The notes under the pieces are model-generated. The model did no database searches. It was not told where the DNA came from and saw nothing but the letters and a program-made list of their open reading frames with translations. Below, piece by piece: positions 55,607 through 64,000 of a DNA stretch of 64,000 nucleotides. The stretch lies in NCBI GenBank assembly GCA_019044685.2, contig JAGTXX020000012.1:806001-870000 (forward strand), in the 5' to 3' direction. Within the stretch, counting starts at the first letter, position 1. Each line of letters starts with the position of its first letter. This DNA comes from Nannochloris sp. 'desiccata'. Taxonomy: Eukaryota > Chlorophyta > Trebouxiophyceae > Chlorellales > Chlorellaceae. Made by a program: the position numbers and the translations under genes.

Positions 55607-56056
55607 AATAAATTACTTCAATTTTCAGTGTAAAATGCATTTTTGTATATATCAGGTATATAGTGTTCTATCGTACCCTTTTGTTGATTCCAAATTCTGT
55701 TACAATTTCGAGCGATATCATTGAAAAAGAAGAAAGGGGGAGAGGAGAAGCGGGGTGGGGGGAAACTCCAAAAAAAACAAAAAAGGATCTCTCTTCTAAA
55801 AAAAAACATGCATATCAAAATCAAGAGGATAGATGTTGTTATAAGGTACGAATATGTGCAACGAAAACATAGTTGAGGTAAGGTAGAAGATAAAAGATAG
55901 TTGTTGTATTGGAGAAAGGGGGTTTTTATAATAACTTATAGAGTAAGTCTTGATTTTGGTTTTCGAGAGAAAGATGTGCGAGAAAAACAACAGAAAGGTC
56001 TATTGATGGATATGAAGCAACTAGAGAATAGAAAGAAAGAATAATTTTTATTCTAA
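55607..56056. other. Intergenic region between convergent transporter and TPR genes
   Basis: 450 bp with purine-rich and poly-A stretches (for example 55725-55810). These fit overlapping 3' UTRs. No gene is recognised. Confidence 0.5.
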
Positions 56057-58840
56057 TTAAACTCTACGACCACCGGCCCGAGTTGAGGAAGCGCCATTTG
56101 CGGTAGTCCTTTTCGACCCTCCACTGCTACCACTACCTCTTTGTGACGTCCTTCCACCTCTACCACCACCTCTGCTTGCCAACCCCTGATTCAATTTCCC
56201 ACGCAACGCCTCTCTTTTCGCCTCAGCTGCACCTTCAACATCACCCGCCTTTGCCTTCAGACCAGACAGCAACAACCAAAAAGGCTCCAACATACCAGCA
56301 GTCATCGAAGGAGGTGCTCCAGGCATCTGTGCCATAATCTTTGCCAATGTCTGTGCATTTACCAAAGCACCGGTCGCGTAATCGACAGCGGTGGCAGGAT
56401 CTCCTGCCTGATCATACAAAATTGCCGTGTCCCTGAGAACAGCAACACGATTTTGTAATAAATCGGGCTCGTACACTTCAATAGTATCATCCATAATGTT
56501 GAGAACATTTTCATGGGCATTAATAGCATCTTCAGTACGTCCTTGGCGTCTGTAATGAGATCCCAACGCGTAAATAACATTCATATGAGGAACACTATTT
56601 TCTCCGTGGACGGAAATTGCAGCGTCCATGGCTTTCGCAAGAGCAGCTTCACCTTGTTGAAAATCGCCAGTGGCATCCATCAGTTCACTTGCATGAAGGA
56701 AGTTTCGCATAGCGAAATGGCGAGCTTGCTCGTTAGGTAACAAAGCTTTTCCGACGCCACCTTGGTTCTCTACCTCGGCTGCAGCTTCTTGCTCTGCTGC
56801 AATATGGTCGAGGCCGCTTCCAGGATCAGAAAGCAAAGCTTGTTCTTGTTTCTTCTCTTCTTCTTCTTTTTTCTTTTCCTCCTCTTCAGCGATCGCTTTC
56901 TGCTCTTCTTCACTGGGCATCTCTTTATCCAGACGATCTGCCTCGAGCAGCAGCACCTCTGCCTCTTCAGACAGCAGCTTCACAGCGTCCTCAATACGGC
57001 CACCTTTGGCTAAATAGCCAGTGAACTCGTACTTAATCTGCTCAACTTGGGTAGAAGAGATACCATTCTCTTCTTTTGCAAGCTTCAGTGCTTGGATATA
57101 ACAATTACGAGCAGACTTGGGCTTCTGATCATTTCGGAGGACATAGGCGTAATTAGTTAATGCCCTGACAACAGCATTTTTACCTTCAAGACGCTGTGCA
57201 GCATCATATGCAGTAGCCAAAGCAGCCTTTGTTTCACTGATTTGACGCTGAGCTACAAGCATGTCTGCCAGGGCAAACGCACATGCGGCAACCAAACTCG
57301 GTCTGACTTTACCCGCACCCTCAGGACCCAGGGCAAGGTCTAACGCAGCACCTTGTTCTTTAGACGCTTGGGCAATTTTATTTTGGTTGTCTTTGATGTG
57401 TTTGTGTGCTGCAAGGGACATCTTTCTGATCTTGTCCTCGATTTCGGTCATCGGGGCGTCATTGTCTGGAGCTTGGGAGAAATCGAGGGTTGGGTGAGGG
57501 ATCTGGTCAAGGCTTTCTACCTGGTCTTCAGGCTCATCAGGGATGGGTTCCATAGAAGCAAGCGCGGGTATTTCCTCGCGAGTGAGCTCGGCGACCTCTG
57601 CTGCAGCTGCAGCTGCAGCGGCGGGAGAAGGCGCGGGGGTTTCTTTTTTCTTCACAGGCTCGGAGGCAGCGGGCTTGGAGGCGCCTCCTGATTTCTTTTT
57701 ATTGCCGTTTTTCTTTTTGGCAGGTAGAGAAGGTGTCGGCGACTTGGAGGCAGGTTCAGGAGAAGCAGCAGCAGCAGGTAAAAGATCAAGCATCTCGTCA
57801 TCCGAATCTTCATTTACTATTTCTACTGCAGGAGCAGCAGCAGCAGCCTCTTCTTCGGCGTGCTGCAAAACAGTCTCGGCGTCAGTTGCAGCTTCTTCAG
57901 CCTCAACCGCAGCGTCAATAAGTCCAACAACAGCCTCTACAGCCTCTTCATTGGTAAGAGCGATCTGGTCGTCGACAACATCCTCCATGGTCTCTGCCGC
58001 CTGAGCAGCGGCTGCAGCATTACCAGCTGCAATTGCAGCGGTGGTCTCTTTTACAGCAGCATCAGCAGCTTCTTTAAGTGTTGTAGCATCAGGCTCGGTG
58101 TATGCGGGGGGTGCAGGGACAGAGGCAGGGGCAGCAGAAGTAGAAGCAGTGGTTTTGGCTGAGGCCGCTGAGGCTGCAGCGGCAGTGGCAGCGGCACCAG
58201 CGGCAACGGCCGCAGCTCCAGCTGCTGCTTTAGCGACATGAGATGTTTTGGGCTCGGCAGCAGTGGGAGGTGTAGGTGCTACGGGTGCAGCTGCTGCAGC
58301 AGGGGCAGCGGCGGGAGGGGTAGGCACAGGGCGCCTAGTTGGCAGGGATGGCACCGAAGTTCTTGATCCTTTCAATGGGGTGCCTGTTGCTGACGAGGTT
58401 GGGCTGCATCGCAAAATTGTGAATCAAGGTTAGGTATTGGAACATAGCAAAGTCAAATTTACAATATAACTTGCTTATTAACCGGAGCAAGCACCATCCA
58501 CATGTGAGGCATGGGATTGTCTAGACCCTTCTTACCTATGCTGAGCTGAACTAGCACCGGAGGTTACACTGCGAGCACGCCTGGGAGGAATTCTGCGACG
58601 ATTAGCATCAGAACGAGAGGCAGGTTTTCTAGATGGAGCAACTGGGGCCTTTTTCCCTCCTAACAGGAATTTGGCACCTATAGCAGCTACAATTCCCACT
58701 CCAGCAAGCGCGACACCGGCGATGAGGCCAGTGTTGGAGGCCGATGTATCACATCTATTGGTAGACGGACGGGGAGAGGGGCTTCTAGAGCGAGCGCGTC
58801 TCGCAACCCTCTGACCGCCTTCATCATCCGATAAATTCAT
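56057..58840 (-). CDS. Membrane-anchored TPR protein with Ala-rich linker
   Basis: Exons 58536-58840 and 56057-58403 (132-bp intron, phase 2) give 883 residues. The join (AG|C) links SSAQHS to PTSSATG and makes one protein of two otherwise separate open frames. Residues 1-35 are Arg/Ser-rich; a single hydrophobic segment follows at about 38-62 (GLIAGVALAGVGIVAAIGAKFLLGG), then a basic flank. Residues 103-400 are a disordered Ala/Pro/Glu linker. From about 430, TPR-like helical pairs appear (ALADMLVAQRQISETKAALATAYDAA, ALTNYAYVLRNDQKPKSARNCYIQAL, NVIYALGSHYRRQGRTEDAINAHENVL), interrupted by a Glu/Lys coiled coil. The C-terminus is Arg-Gly-rich. An organelle-surface scaffold or chaperone docking protein is plausible, but I recognise no named family. 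Confidence 0.72.
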
Positions 58841-59113
58841 CTTTTAAAAAATTCGCCGGGACCCAATATGCGGTCTTTATCGGCTAGATTTTAGACAAAT
58901 TATAAATAGGCCAATTGGAGTCGAATTGACGAGTTTAATTGATGACGAGTGGATAATGCCAATTGGCAGCTTTCCTCAATTTGCAAACGCCAAATAATTA
59001 ACAGTTTAAAGCAAAAGTTTGCGATTTTTATTTATTCCAAGTGATATAAAAATAGCAGAGCGCACAAGCGAGGCGACTTAATCACCACAACGCAAGGATT
59101 TTGTCAATTACAA

Positions 59114-60816
59114 ATGAGGGCAGGATCTGCAGTAACTTTGCTTACAGTGGCATTGCTTCTGTTGGCGCATTCCAGCAGCGCACGTAAACTTTCATCAAGT
59201 AAGATTTACAATGCAATTTGCCGTAATGACCCATGCTTCAGAAGCAAGTGGTCGATTCCAGATTAAACTGCTTCAACTGCCTCTTTGCATTCCTTGTTCT
59301 TCTGCATTTACGCCCATTTCTTCCTCTGATTTTGCTACAGCCATTGCAAATAACAATGCGGACTCCCAAATTGAAATTGGGTCCGGTAGAGACTTATTAG
59401 GCAAAGATTATGATTATGGTAAATTTTGGCCTACTTTTCAACACCACCTACAAAATGAAGCTCTTTCTCTTCCTGATAATGCAAGTCACAGCGCATCTTA
59501 TACTAAGTTTCCAATTCAAATCTGCAGATTATGAGGCTGTGGAGAAACCTACTTCCAGCAAGGCTGCAAGTAAAAAGATAGCCGACGATGACTATGCAGA
59601 CTATGCAGAAGAGCTAGACAGTAAGTCAGCTTCTACTAAAAAATCCGGCACCAAGGCCGTTGAAAAAGAAGAAGAAGACTATGAAGATTATGATTACGCT
59701 GAAGAAAAGAAAGAGAGTGCTGCAGCAAGTACAAAGAGTAAAACCGCTGAAGAGGAAGAAGATTATTCAGACGACTATGCAAAGGACCCATCTGATAAAG
59801 AAGACAGTGTAGACGAAGAAGGCGAAGAAGATTATGACTACGATTACACCGGAGATGAAGAAGAGGAAGCAGCAGAAGAAGATAAATCTGGTTCAAAGGC
59901 CGCTACCACCTCTACCAAATCGTCTTCTTCTTCTAACGATAAGATGCTCGATGAGGCTGATTATGACTACGAATACGAGGATGAAGAAGACAGCAACAGT
60001 AAGACTGCCGCTGAGGAGGAAGCGGAAGAAAAGCAGGCTGAAGAAGATTATGCCGAGGAGGCTGCTGCCGAAGAAGAGGAAGCTGCCAAGGAGGAGGCTG
60101 CTGCCGAAGAAGAGGGAGCTGCCAAGGAGGAGGCGGTGGAAGAACAAGAAGAAGAGGAGGAGGATGACGATGTCACTGCTGATGCTGATGCTGCTAAAAC
60201 GACCAAGACTGAAACCGAGGTAGCTGACGATTACGAAGAGGAAGAAGAAGAAATGCCCGCTGATAGCTCAACCTCTTCCGAAACCTCTGCTGTCATTGAA
60301 GAAGCAGAAGAAGAAGTAGAAGAAGTTGGTGAGGAAGACAACTCTGACGCCACCCCTGCTACCAAACAAGCTGATGAAGTAGCAGCAGCTGTAGAGGAAG
60401 AATCCACCAGTGCCAAGTCTGCTGAGCCTGCCAAGCATGATCACACTGCAATCACCGACGTTGTGGAATCTGGATCTGATGGAGAGCTGATGCACATCTC
60501 TGATGATGATGATGAAGGACGCATGGCCATGCCTTTGGGTCTGTCTATATCCACCTTAGTCATGATTGCTGTGGTCGGTGTCGTCGCAGGTGGTGTATTT
60601 GTGTATGTGAAATCAAAGAGCCGTGTTCGTAGCAGCGGTAATAGTGCATTTGGCACTATTGCTCAGACGCAGTATATGCCTGTGCGGCAAGAGACCGCTG
60701 GTATGGCGTCTGGTGGTATCTGTGGAGGAGGTAATAGTGCAAATGATGCCAAAAGTTGGGGGACTGATGAAGCTGAGTGGGAGGATGTCAGAACTGGAAA
60801 AGGTGATAAGTGGTAA
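59114..60816 (+). CDS. Highly acidic type I membrane protein of unknown function
   Basis: Exons 59114-59198, 59341-59418 and 59528-60816 (introns of 142 and 109 bp, both phase 1) give 483 residues. The model is supported by a perfect signal peptide (RAGSAVTLLTVALLLLAHSSSA) and by uninterrupted Asp-Tyr periodicity across the second junction (KDYDYDYEAVEKP). The lumenal or extracellular part is dominated by Glu, Asp, Ala, Lys and Tyr, with DYD/DYA units (up to about residue 220) and then EEEA/KEEA units. A transmembrane helix at about 389-414 (LSISTLVMIAVVGVVAGGVFVYV) is followed by a short basic and then polar tail ending with Trp. It is a possible calcium-binding or surface-charge protein. 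I know of no homologous family. Confidence 0.75.
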
Positions 60817-61293
60817 TAAAAATAATCAAATATTTTCAACTTTTTGTTTTGATGTTTTGTTTTTATTTCAAACTGTTTTTGTCCGCCTTTTTTTTCTCCA
60901 AGGCAAATTTAAGGGCGGTGTATGTTTTCCCCAGAATTGTCGTTTGATCTGTTCTGCGTTTTTAATGACATGATGTGTACAATTATTTATTATATTCAAG
61001 CAAATACATATACATTTTAAATTGAGACCCCTAGACCTAGCTTACTGGCGCCGGGTTGCCTCATTTGAACTTGAAGGGCGCTCTCGCATTTAAGTTGGCT
61101 ACCATTTCGAAAAAACTGATTTTAATACATAGAAATTAGAAAAGTCTAGAAATAGAGGGCACGGCATTACGAGGCATTTCTATCTCGCATTTTCATATTA
61201 TGCTTCATTTGAAATTCTGATCGCAATCTTTTCCACAGGCTCTCGTCACCTCTTTCCTGGGGCTGAGATGCACTATTAAAATTTTTCGTAACA
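60817..61293. other. Intergenic region between the acidic protein gene and WDR26
   Basis: 477 bp on the same strand; 3' region of the acidic-protein gene and WDR26 promoter. The open frame 60623-60973 overlaps the upstream gene in another frame and is not supported. No RNA gene was found. Confidence 0.5.
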
Positions 61294-63441
61294 ATGACGA
61301 GCCGTCACCGCGCATCACAAGAAGAAGCAGACGGAGACCAACAGCAACAAAGGAAATCTAAAAGACGACGGAGCGGATCTCAATCTGAAAAGAAAGACCA
61401 AGAGGAACAAACAATGGGTTTACAAACATCTGGTGCTGCAGATACAAATGAATCTACACCTTCTTACGTCGGCCCGCAGGGTTTGATCAATAGAAGTGAA
61501 TACCTCCGTTTGCTACAGCAATCCCTTGCTCAGCTGGGATTCAGCGATGTTGCTCAGCACTTGGAGGAACGCTCTGGCGTACCTCGACAAAGCTCAACCA
61601 CTTCCAATCTCACAGAATGTATATTAAATGGAGATTGGATAGGCGCATTGGACACTGTGCGCAGTTTAGACCTCGTTCCAAAAGTTGCCGCTCACGTACC
61701 GTTTTTAATTTTGGAACAAAAGTTTTTAGAAATATTAGCGACTGGGGATGAACTGGATGCAATTAAATGTCTAAGAAATGATCTTGCACCTCTTAATGTG
61801 AATACAGAGAGGTTGCATGAGCTTTCTCGCAAGCTTTTGGCAGCTTCAAGTGGTGGTGGTGGCGGCGGTGCTGCCACGGACAAGCAAGCATTGGCCTCGC
61901 CGTCGTCTTCTTCCCCTACAGCTGCTAGTATTGAAAAAGCAACAGCTGAAAGGCGCAAATTACTCATTTCTCTACAAAATATTGTTCCAGCAGGTACCCT
62001 CCTCCCTGAAAATCGTCTTGAAGAGCTTGTAGAGCAGGCTCTCTTTGCCCAAATAAAGGAGTGTCGACTTCACAATACGTTGACCCCCCGTGTTTCTCTA
62101 CTCCGCAACTATTCTTGTGGCCTTGAGCAGCTGCCTTTGCACTGTGCTGAGATTTTAGAAGGGCATACCAGTGAAGTGTGGCACCTTCAATTTAGTCATA
62201 ACGGAAAGATGTTGGCTACCTGTGGCAGAGACAATAAAGTTATTCTGTGGGACATTTCAGAAGGAAACAAAGAACAAAAGGGTGGCGTTGGTCATGGTGG
62301 CCGTGAAGCTGACGGCAGTCCTCCTTTTCCTTCAAAAGCCAATACAACGAAGCAGGGGCAACAAGACCCTTCTTCTTTCTCTTTTTCTTTTTCTTTCCCT
62401 CCCCAAGCCAAATTACGTCGTATATTTTCAGGCCATACGGCTCCAGTACTTTTTGTAGCATGGAGCCACGACGACTCCATTCTGGCGTCCTGCGGGCAAG
62501 ATTCTCATGTTCGTCTATGGAACCCCTCTGCAGCCATGGCCACACCCCCGTGCATAAAGGTCTTACGACACCACTCTGAGCCTGTATTATCAGCCTCTTG
62601 GCTGCCTGATAATAAAACATTGGTGACTGCTGGGCAAGATCGAATGGTGAGTGTCGTGGGCGTCGACGGTGAGGTCCTTCAAAATTGGAGAGCCCACCGA
62701 ATGCAAGACGTCAGCGTGGCAGCTGGGGGTAGGTATATATTTGCATCTACTCATGATCGAAGAATTAATGTCTATGAAGCTCTTGTTCGACCGAAAGCGA
62801 TAGCAGAAAAAGAAGGGCAAGAGGAAGAAGAAGAAGATGCAGATAGTCTTGAAAAACAGAGAGAGCGTGCTGAAATGCTTAGAAAAGAACTCGAGAGGGA
62901 CACGAAAACAACTGATAACAGCAATACTAATGAATGGAAAGAAGAAGAATGGTTGTTTAGCGCTCGATTTGATTCAAAGAAACAACGAGATAGTACGCTT
63001 TTAGACGGAGAGGATCTCATGGCGTTTTCTACTTCTCCATGTGGTCGATACCTCTTAGCGAATCTTCGTGATGGAACGTTATCCCTTTGGGATCTTGGAT
63101 CTCGGTGTCGCCGTACATTGAAACTGCCTGTGGGGCTTGTATCCAGATTTTCACCTCCAGGAAACCCTGAAGGAAGCCTGGGTCGATTCGTCGTGCGGAG
63201 TTGCATCGGTGGGATTGGGTCTAAATTCATCACAACCGGCACAGAAAGTGGAAAAGTGCCGATTTGGCAGAGAGATACGGGAGAGTTGTTGGCGGTATTG
63301 GAAGGGCATCGTGGGGTGGTGAATGCTGTAGCGTGGAACGAGAAAAGGCCAGAGATGTTGGCAACTGCTTCTGATGACGGGACAATTAGAATTTGGTTGG
63401 CTGAAAGTAGTACCGGTAATGGTTCATTAGTAATTAGTTGA
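61294..63441 (+). CDS. WDR26: WDR26/Gid7: LisH-CTLH-WD40 subunit of the GID/CTLH ubiquitin ligase
   Basis: A single open frame encodes 715 residues. After a basic disordered start, residues about 64-98 form a LisH motif (INRSEYLRLLQQSLAQLGFSDVAQHLEERSG) and about 105-165 a CTLH/CRA-type helical region (NLTECILNGDWIGALDTVRSL, ILEQKFLEIL). WD40 repeats begin at 285 (ILEGHTSEVWHLQFSHNGKM, ILWD) and continue to the end (VLEGHRGVVNAVAWNE, LATASDDGTIRIW). WDR26/Gid7 brings GID/CTLH complexes together and recruits substrates. An insertion of about 50 residues between repeats 1 and 2 (62251-62408) is Gly/Ser/Phe-rich and ends in a pyrimidine-rich CTTTCCCTCCCCAAG string that looks like an intron end. 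A retained in-frame intron is possible, but no good donor is visible. Confidence 0.87.
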   Translation: MTSRHRASQEEADGDQQQQRKSKRRRSGSQSEKKDQEEQTMGLQTSGAADTNESTPSYVGPQGLINRSEYLRLLQQSLAQLGFSDVAQHLEERSGVPRQSSTTSNLTECILNGDWIGALDTVRSLDLVPKVAAHVPFLILEQKFLEILATGDELDAIKCLRNDLAPLNVNTERLHELSRKLLAASSGGGGGGAATDKQALASPSSSSPTAASIEKATAERRKLLISLQNIVPAGTLLPENRLEELVEQALFAQIKECRLHNTLTPRVSLLRNYSCGLEQLPLHCAEILEGHTSEVWHLQFSHNGKMLATCGRDNKVILWDISEGNKEQKGGVGHGGREADGSPPFPSKANTTKQGQQDPSSFSFSFSFPPQAKLRRIFSGHTAPVLFVAWSHDDSILASCGQDSHVRLWNPSAAMATPPCIKVLRHHSEPVLSASWLPDNKTLVTAGQDRMVSVVGVDGEVLQNWRAHRMQDVSVAAGGRYIFASTHDRRINVYEALVRPKAIAEKEGQEEEEEDADSLEKQRERAEMLRKELERDTKTTDNSNTNEWKEEEWLFSARFDSKKQRDSTLLDGEDLMAFSTSPCGRYLLANLRDGTLSLWDLGSRCRRTLKLPVGLVSRFSPPGNPEGSLGRFVVRSCIGGIGSKFITTGTESGKVPIWQRDTGELLAVLEGHRGVVNAVAWNEKRPEMLATASDDGTIRIWLAESSTGNGSLVIS

Positions 63442-63615
63442 TGCTAGATATATGTTACATGTGATGGTAATGCATGCACTATACGTGTGTTTGTTTAACC
63501 AATCTTCAAGGATGTCTTGAAATTTAGTGATTAGAAAGGGAAAAAGAAAGGAAAAAGTCGGCTCAGCAGTGGTGAAATGAAATAAAAGAATTTCAAATAC
63601 GTAACGTATTGCTAG

Positions 63616-64000
63616 TTAGCCCTGGACGAGGGCTTCGCGGTCTCTCTTTTCTTCATCTAAAGCCACCTCCATAGCAGCTAAAAACTGCTCTGCGGTTGCT
63701 CTTCCACTGAAAAAGCCTGCACCTGCGTGCGCTAAGAAGGGAAGTTTCCTAAGCGCACGGCCAGATAAGCCTTCTGCATTTTCAGCTATTTTAGAAAGCC
63801 TCAAGCCTAAAAGAATACTCTCCTCTTCCATTGGAGGGTCGTTGCCGTTGTTATTATTATCTGCGAGTGCCAGTGTTGCGATCCCAGCAGCTCCCTGCGC
63901 AGGCAAATCATCGAGTCTAGGGAAATGCACCCCTTGCCTTTGAAATTGAATGATGCCTACTTTAATAAGCTCTTGTAAGCTAGACCGCAGCATTTCATAG
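63616..64000 (-). CDS. PCH2: PCH2/TRIP13 AAA+ ATPase, C-terminal end (partial)
   Basis: The open frame enters from the right edge of the window and stops at 63616-63618, giving 128 visible residues. It starts YEMLRSSLQELIKVGII, passes a disordered, Asn-rich loop, and has LSKIAENAEGLSGRALRKLPFLAHA followed by FLAAMEVALDEEKRDRE. The S(E/V)GLSGR-LRKLPFLAHA string is diagnostic for PCH2/TRIP13, and its Arg is the sensor-2-type residue. The enzyme remodels HORMA-domain proteins (Hop1/HORMAD, MAD2) in meiosis and the spindle checkpoint. The ATPase core and N-terminus lie beyond the window. The Asn/Pro/Glu-rich loop is an insertion relative to relatives. Confidence 0.87.
   Translation of the reverse strand, partial: YEMLRSSLQELIKVGIIQFQRQGVHFPRLDDLPAQGAAGIATLALADNNNNGNDPPMEEESILLGLRLSKIAENAEGLSGRALRKLPFLAHAGAGFFSGRATAEQFLAAMEVALDEEKRDREALVQG

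Noticed and set aside
1..64000. CRISPR arrays, insertion sequences, integrases or retroelement genes
   Set aside because: No spaced direct repeats, transposase, reverse transcriptase or terminal repeats were seen.

Overview
This is nuclear DNA from a compact-genome, single-celled eukaryote. The genes carry spliceosomal introns (GT...AG, about 80-245 bp, donors mostly GTAAG, GTACG or GTGAG). They encode RNA polymerase III, a U1A/U2B''-type snRNP protein, the CCR4-NOT subunit NOT3, the UFM1-conjugating enzyme UFC1, a GID/CTLH subunit and the meiotic ATPase PCH2/TRIP13. UFC1 and an Sfi1-repeat protein argue against yeast-like fungi. GH9, fasciclin, PAN/Apple and Kazal secreted proteins, a DUF1990 protein and a pGlcT-like sugar transporter suggest an alga or a stramenopile-like protist. 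I cannot place it further. All three stop codons are used as terminators, so the code looks standard. There are about 27 genes in 64 kb, and none looks like a transposon.

Layout. 1-1034: end of a U1A/U2B''-like gene, then dephospho-CoA kinase. 1465-7297: three minus-strand genes, namely a secreted Kazal-GH9 protein, a secreted fasciclin-PAN protein and an unrecognised basic protein. 7531-14047: an accessory block of three tandem leucine-rich-repeat (LRR) paralogues, the third with an in-frame TAG, with a small secreted repeat-peptide gene on the opposite strand between copies two and three. 14102-35822: housekeeping genes, namely a TrmA/RlmD-type methyltransferase, RPC1, HEATR5/LAA1/SWEETIE, a DUF1990 protein, mitochondrial ribosomal mS35 and a large Sfi1-repeat protein. 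36424-44206: a secreted Asp-rich PAN-like protein, a degenerate cyclophilin, NOT3, an ADPRM-type phosphatase and a RING-CH membrane E3. 45158-52585: a 2391-residue CW-PWWP-chromodomain-SNF2 protein. 53078-64000: UFC1, a sugar transporter, a membrane-anchored TPR protein, an acidic type I membrane protein, WDR26/Gid7 and the C-terminus of PCH2/TRIP13.

Architecture. Many genes are in divergent pairs with 270-690 bp between start codons (RPC1/HEATR5, DUF1990/mS35, cyclophilin/NOT3, UFC1/transporter, TPR/acidic protein). Of 20 introns I could model, 18 lie in the first 30 percent of their coding sequence.

Most notable: the GH9 protein lacks the usual catalytic DAGD aspartates and carries two Kazal-like modules; the chromatin remodeller has a rare domain combination with damaged ATPase motifs; LRR copy three is intact except for one stop; the small secreted protein repeats a pentapeptide flanked by basic residues; one 123-bp intron in the Sfi1 gene is open in frame. 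Exon joins were made by eye from splice signals and family homology; no search or transcript data were used.
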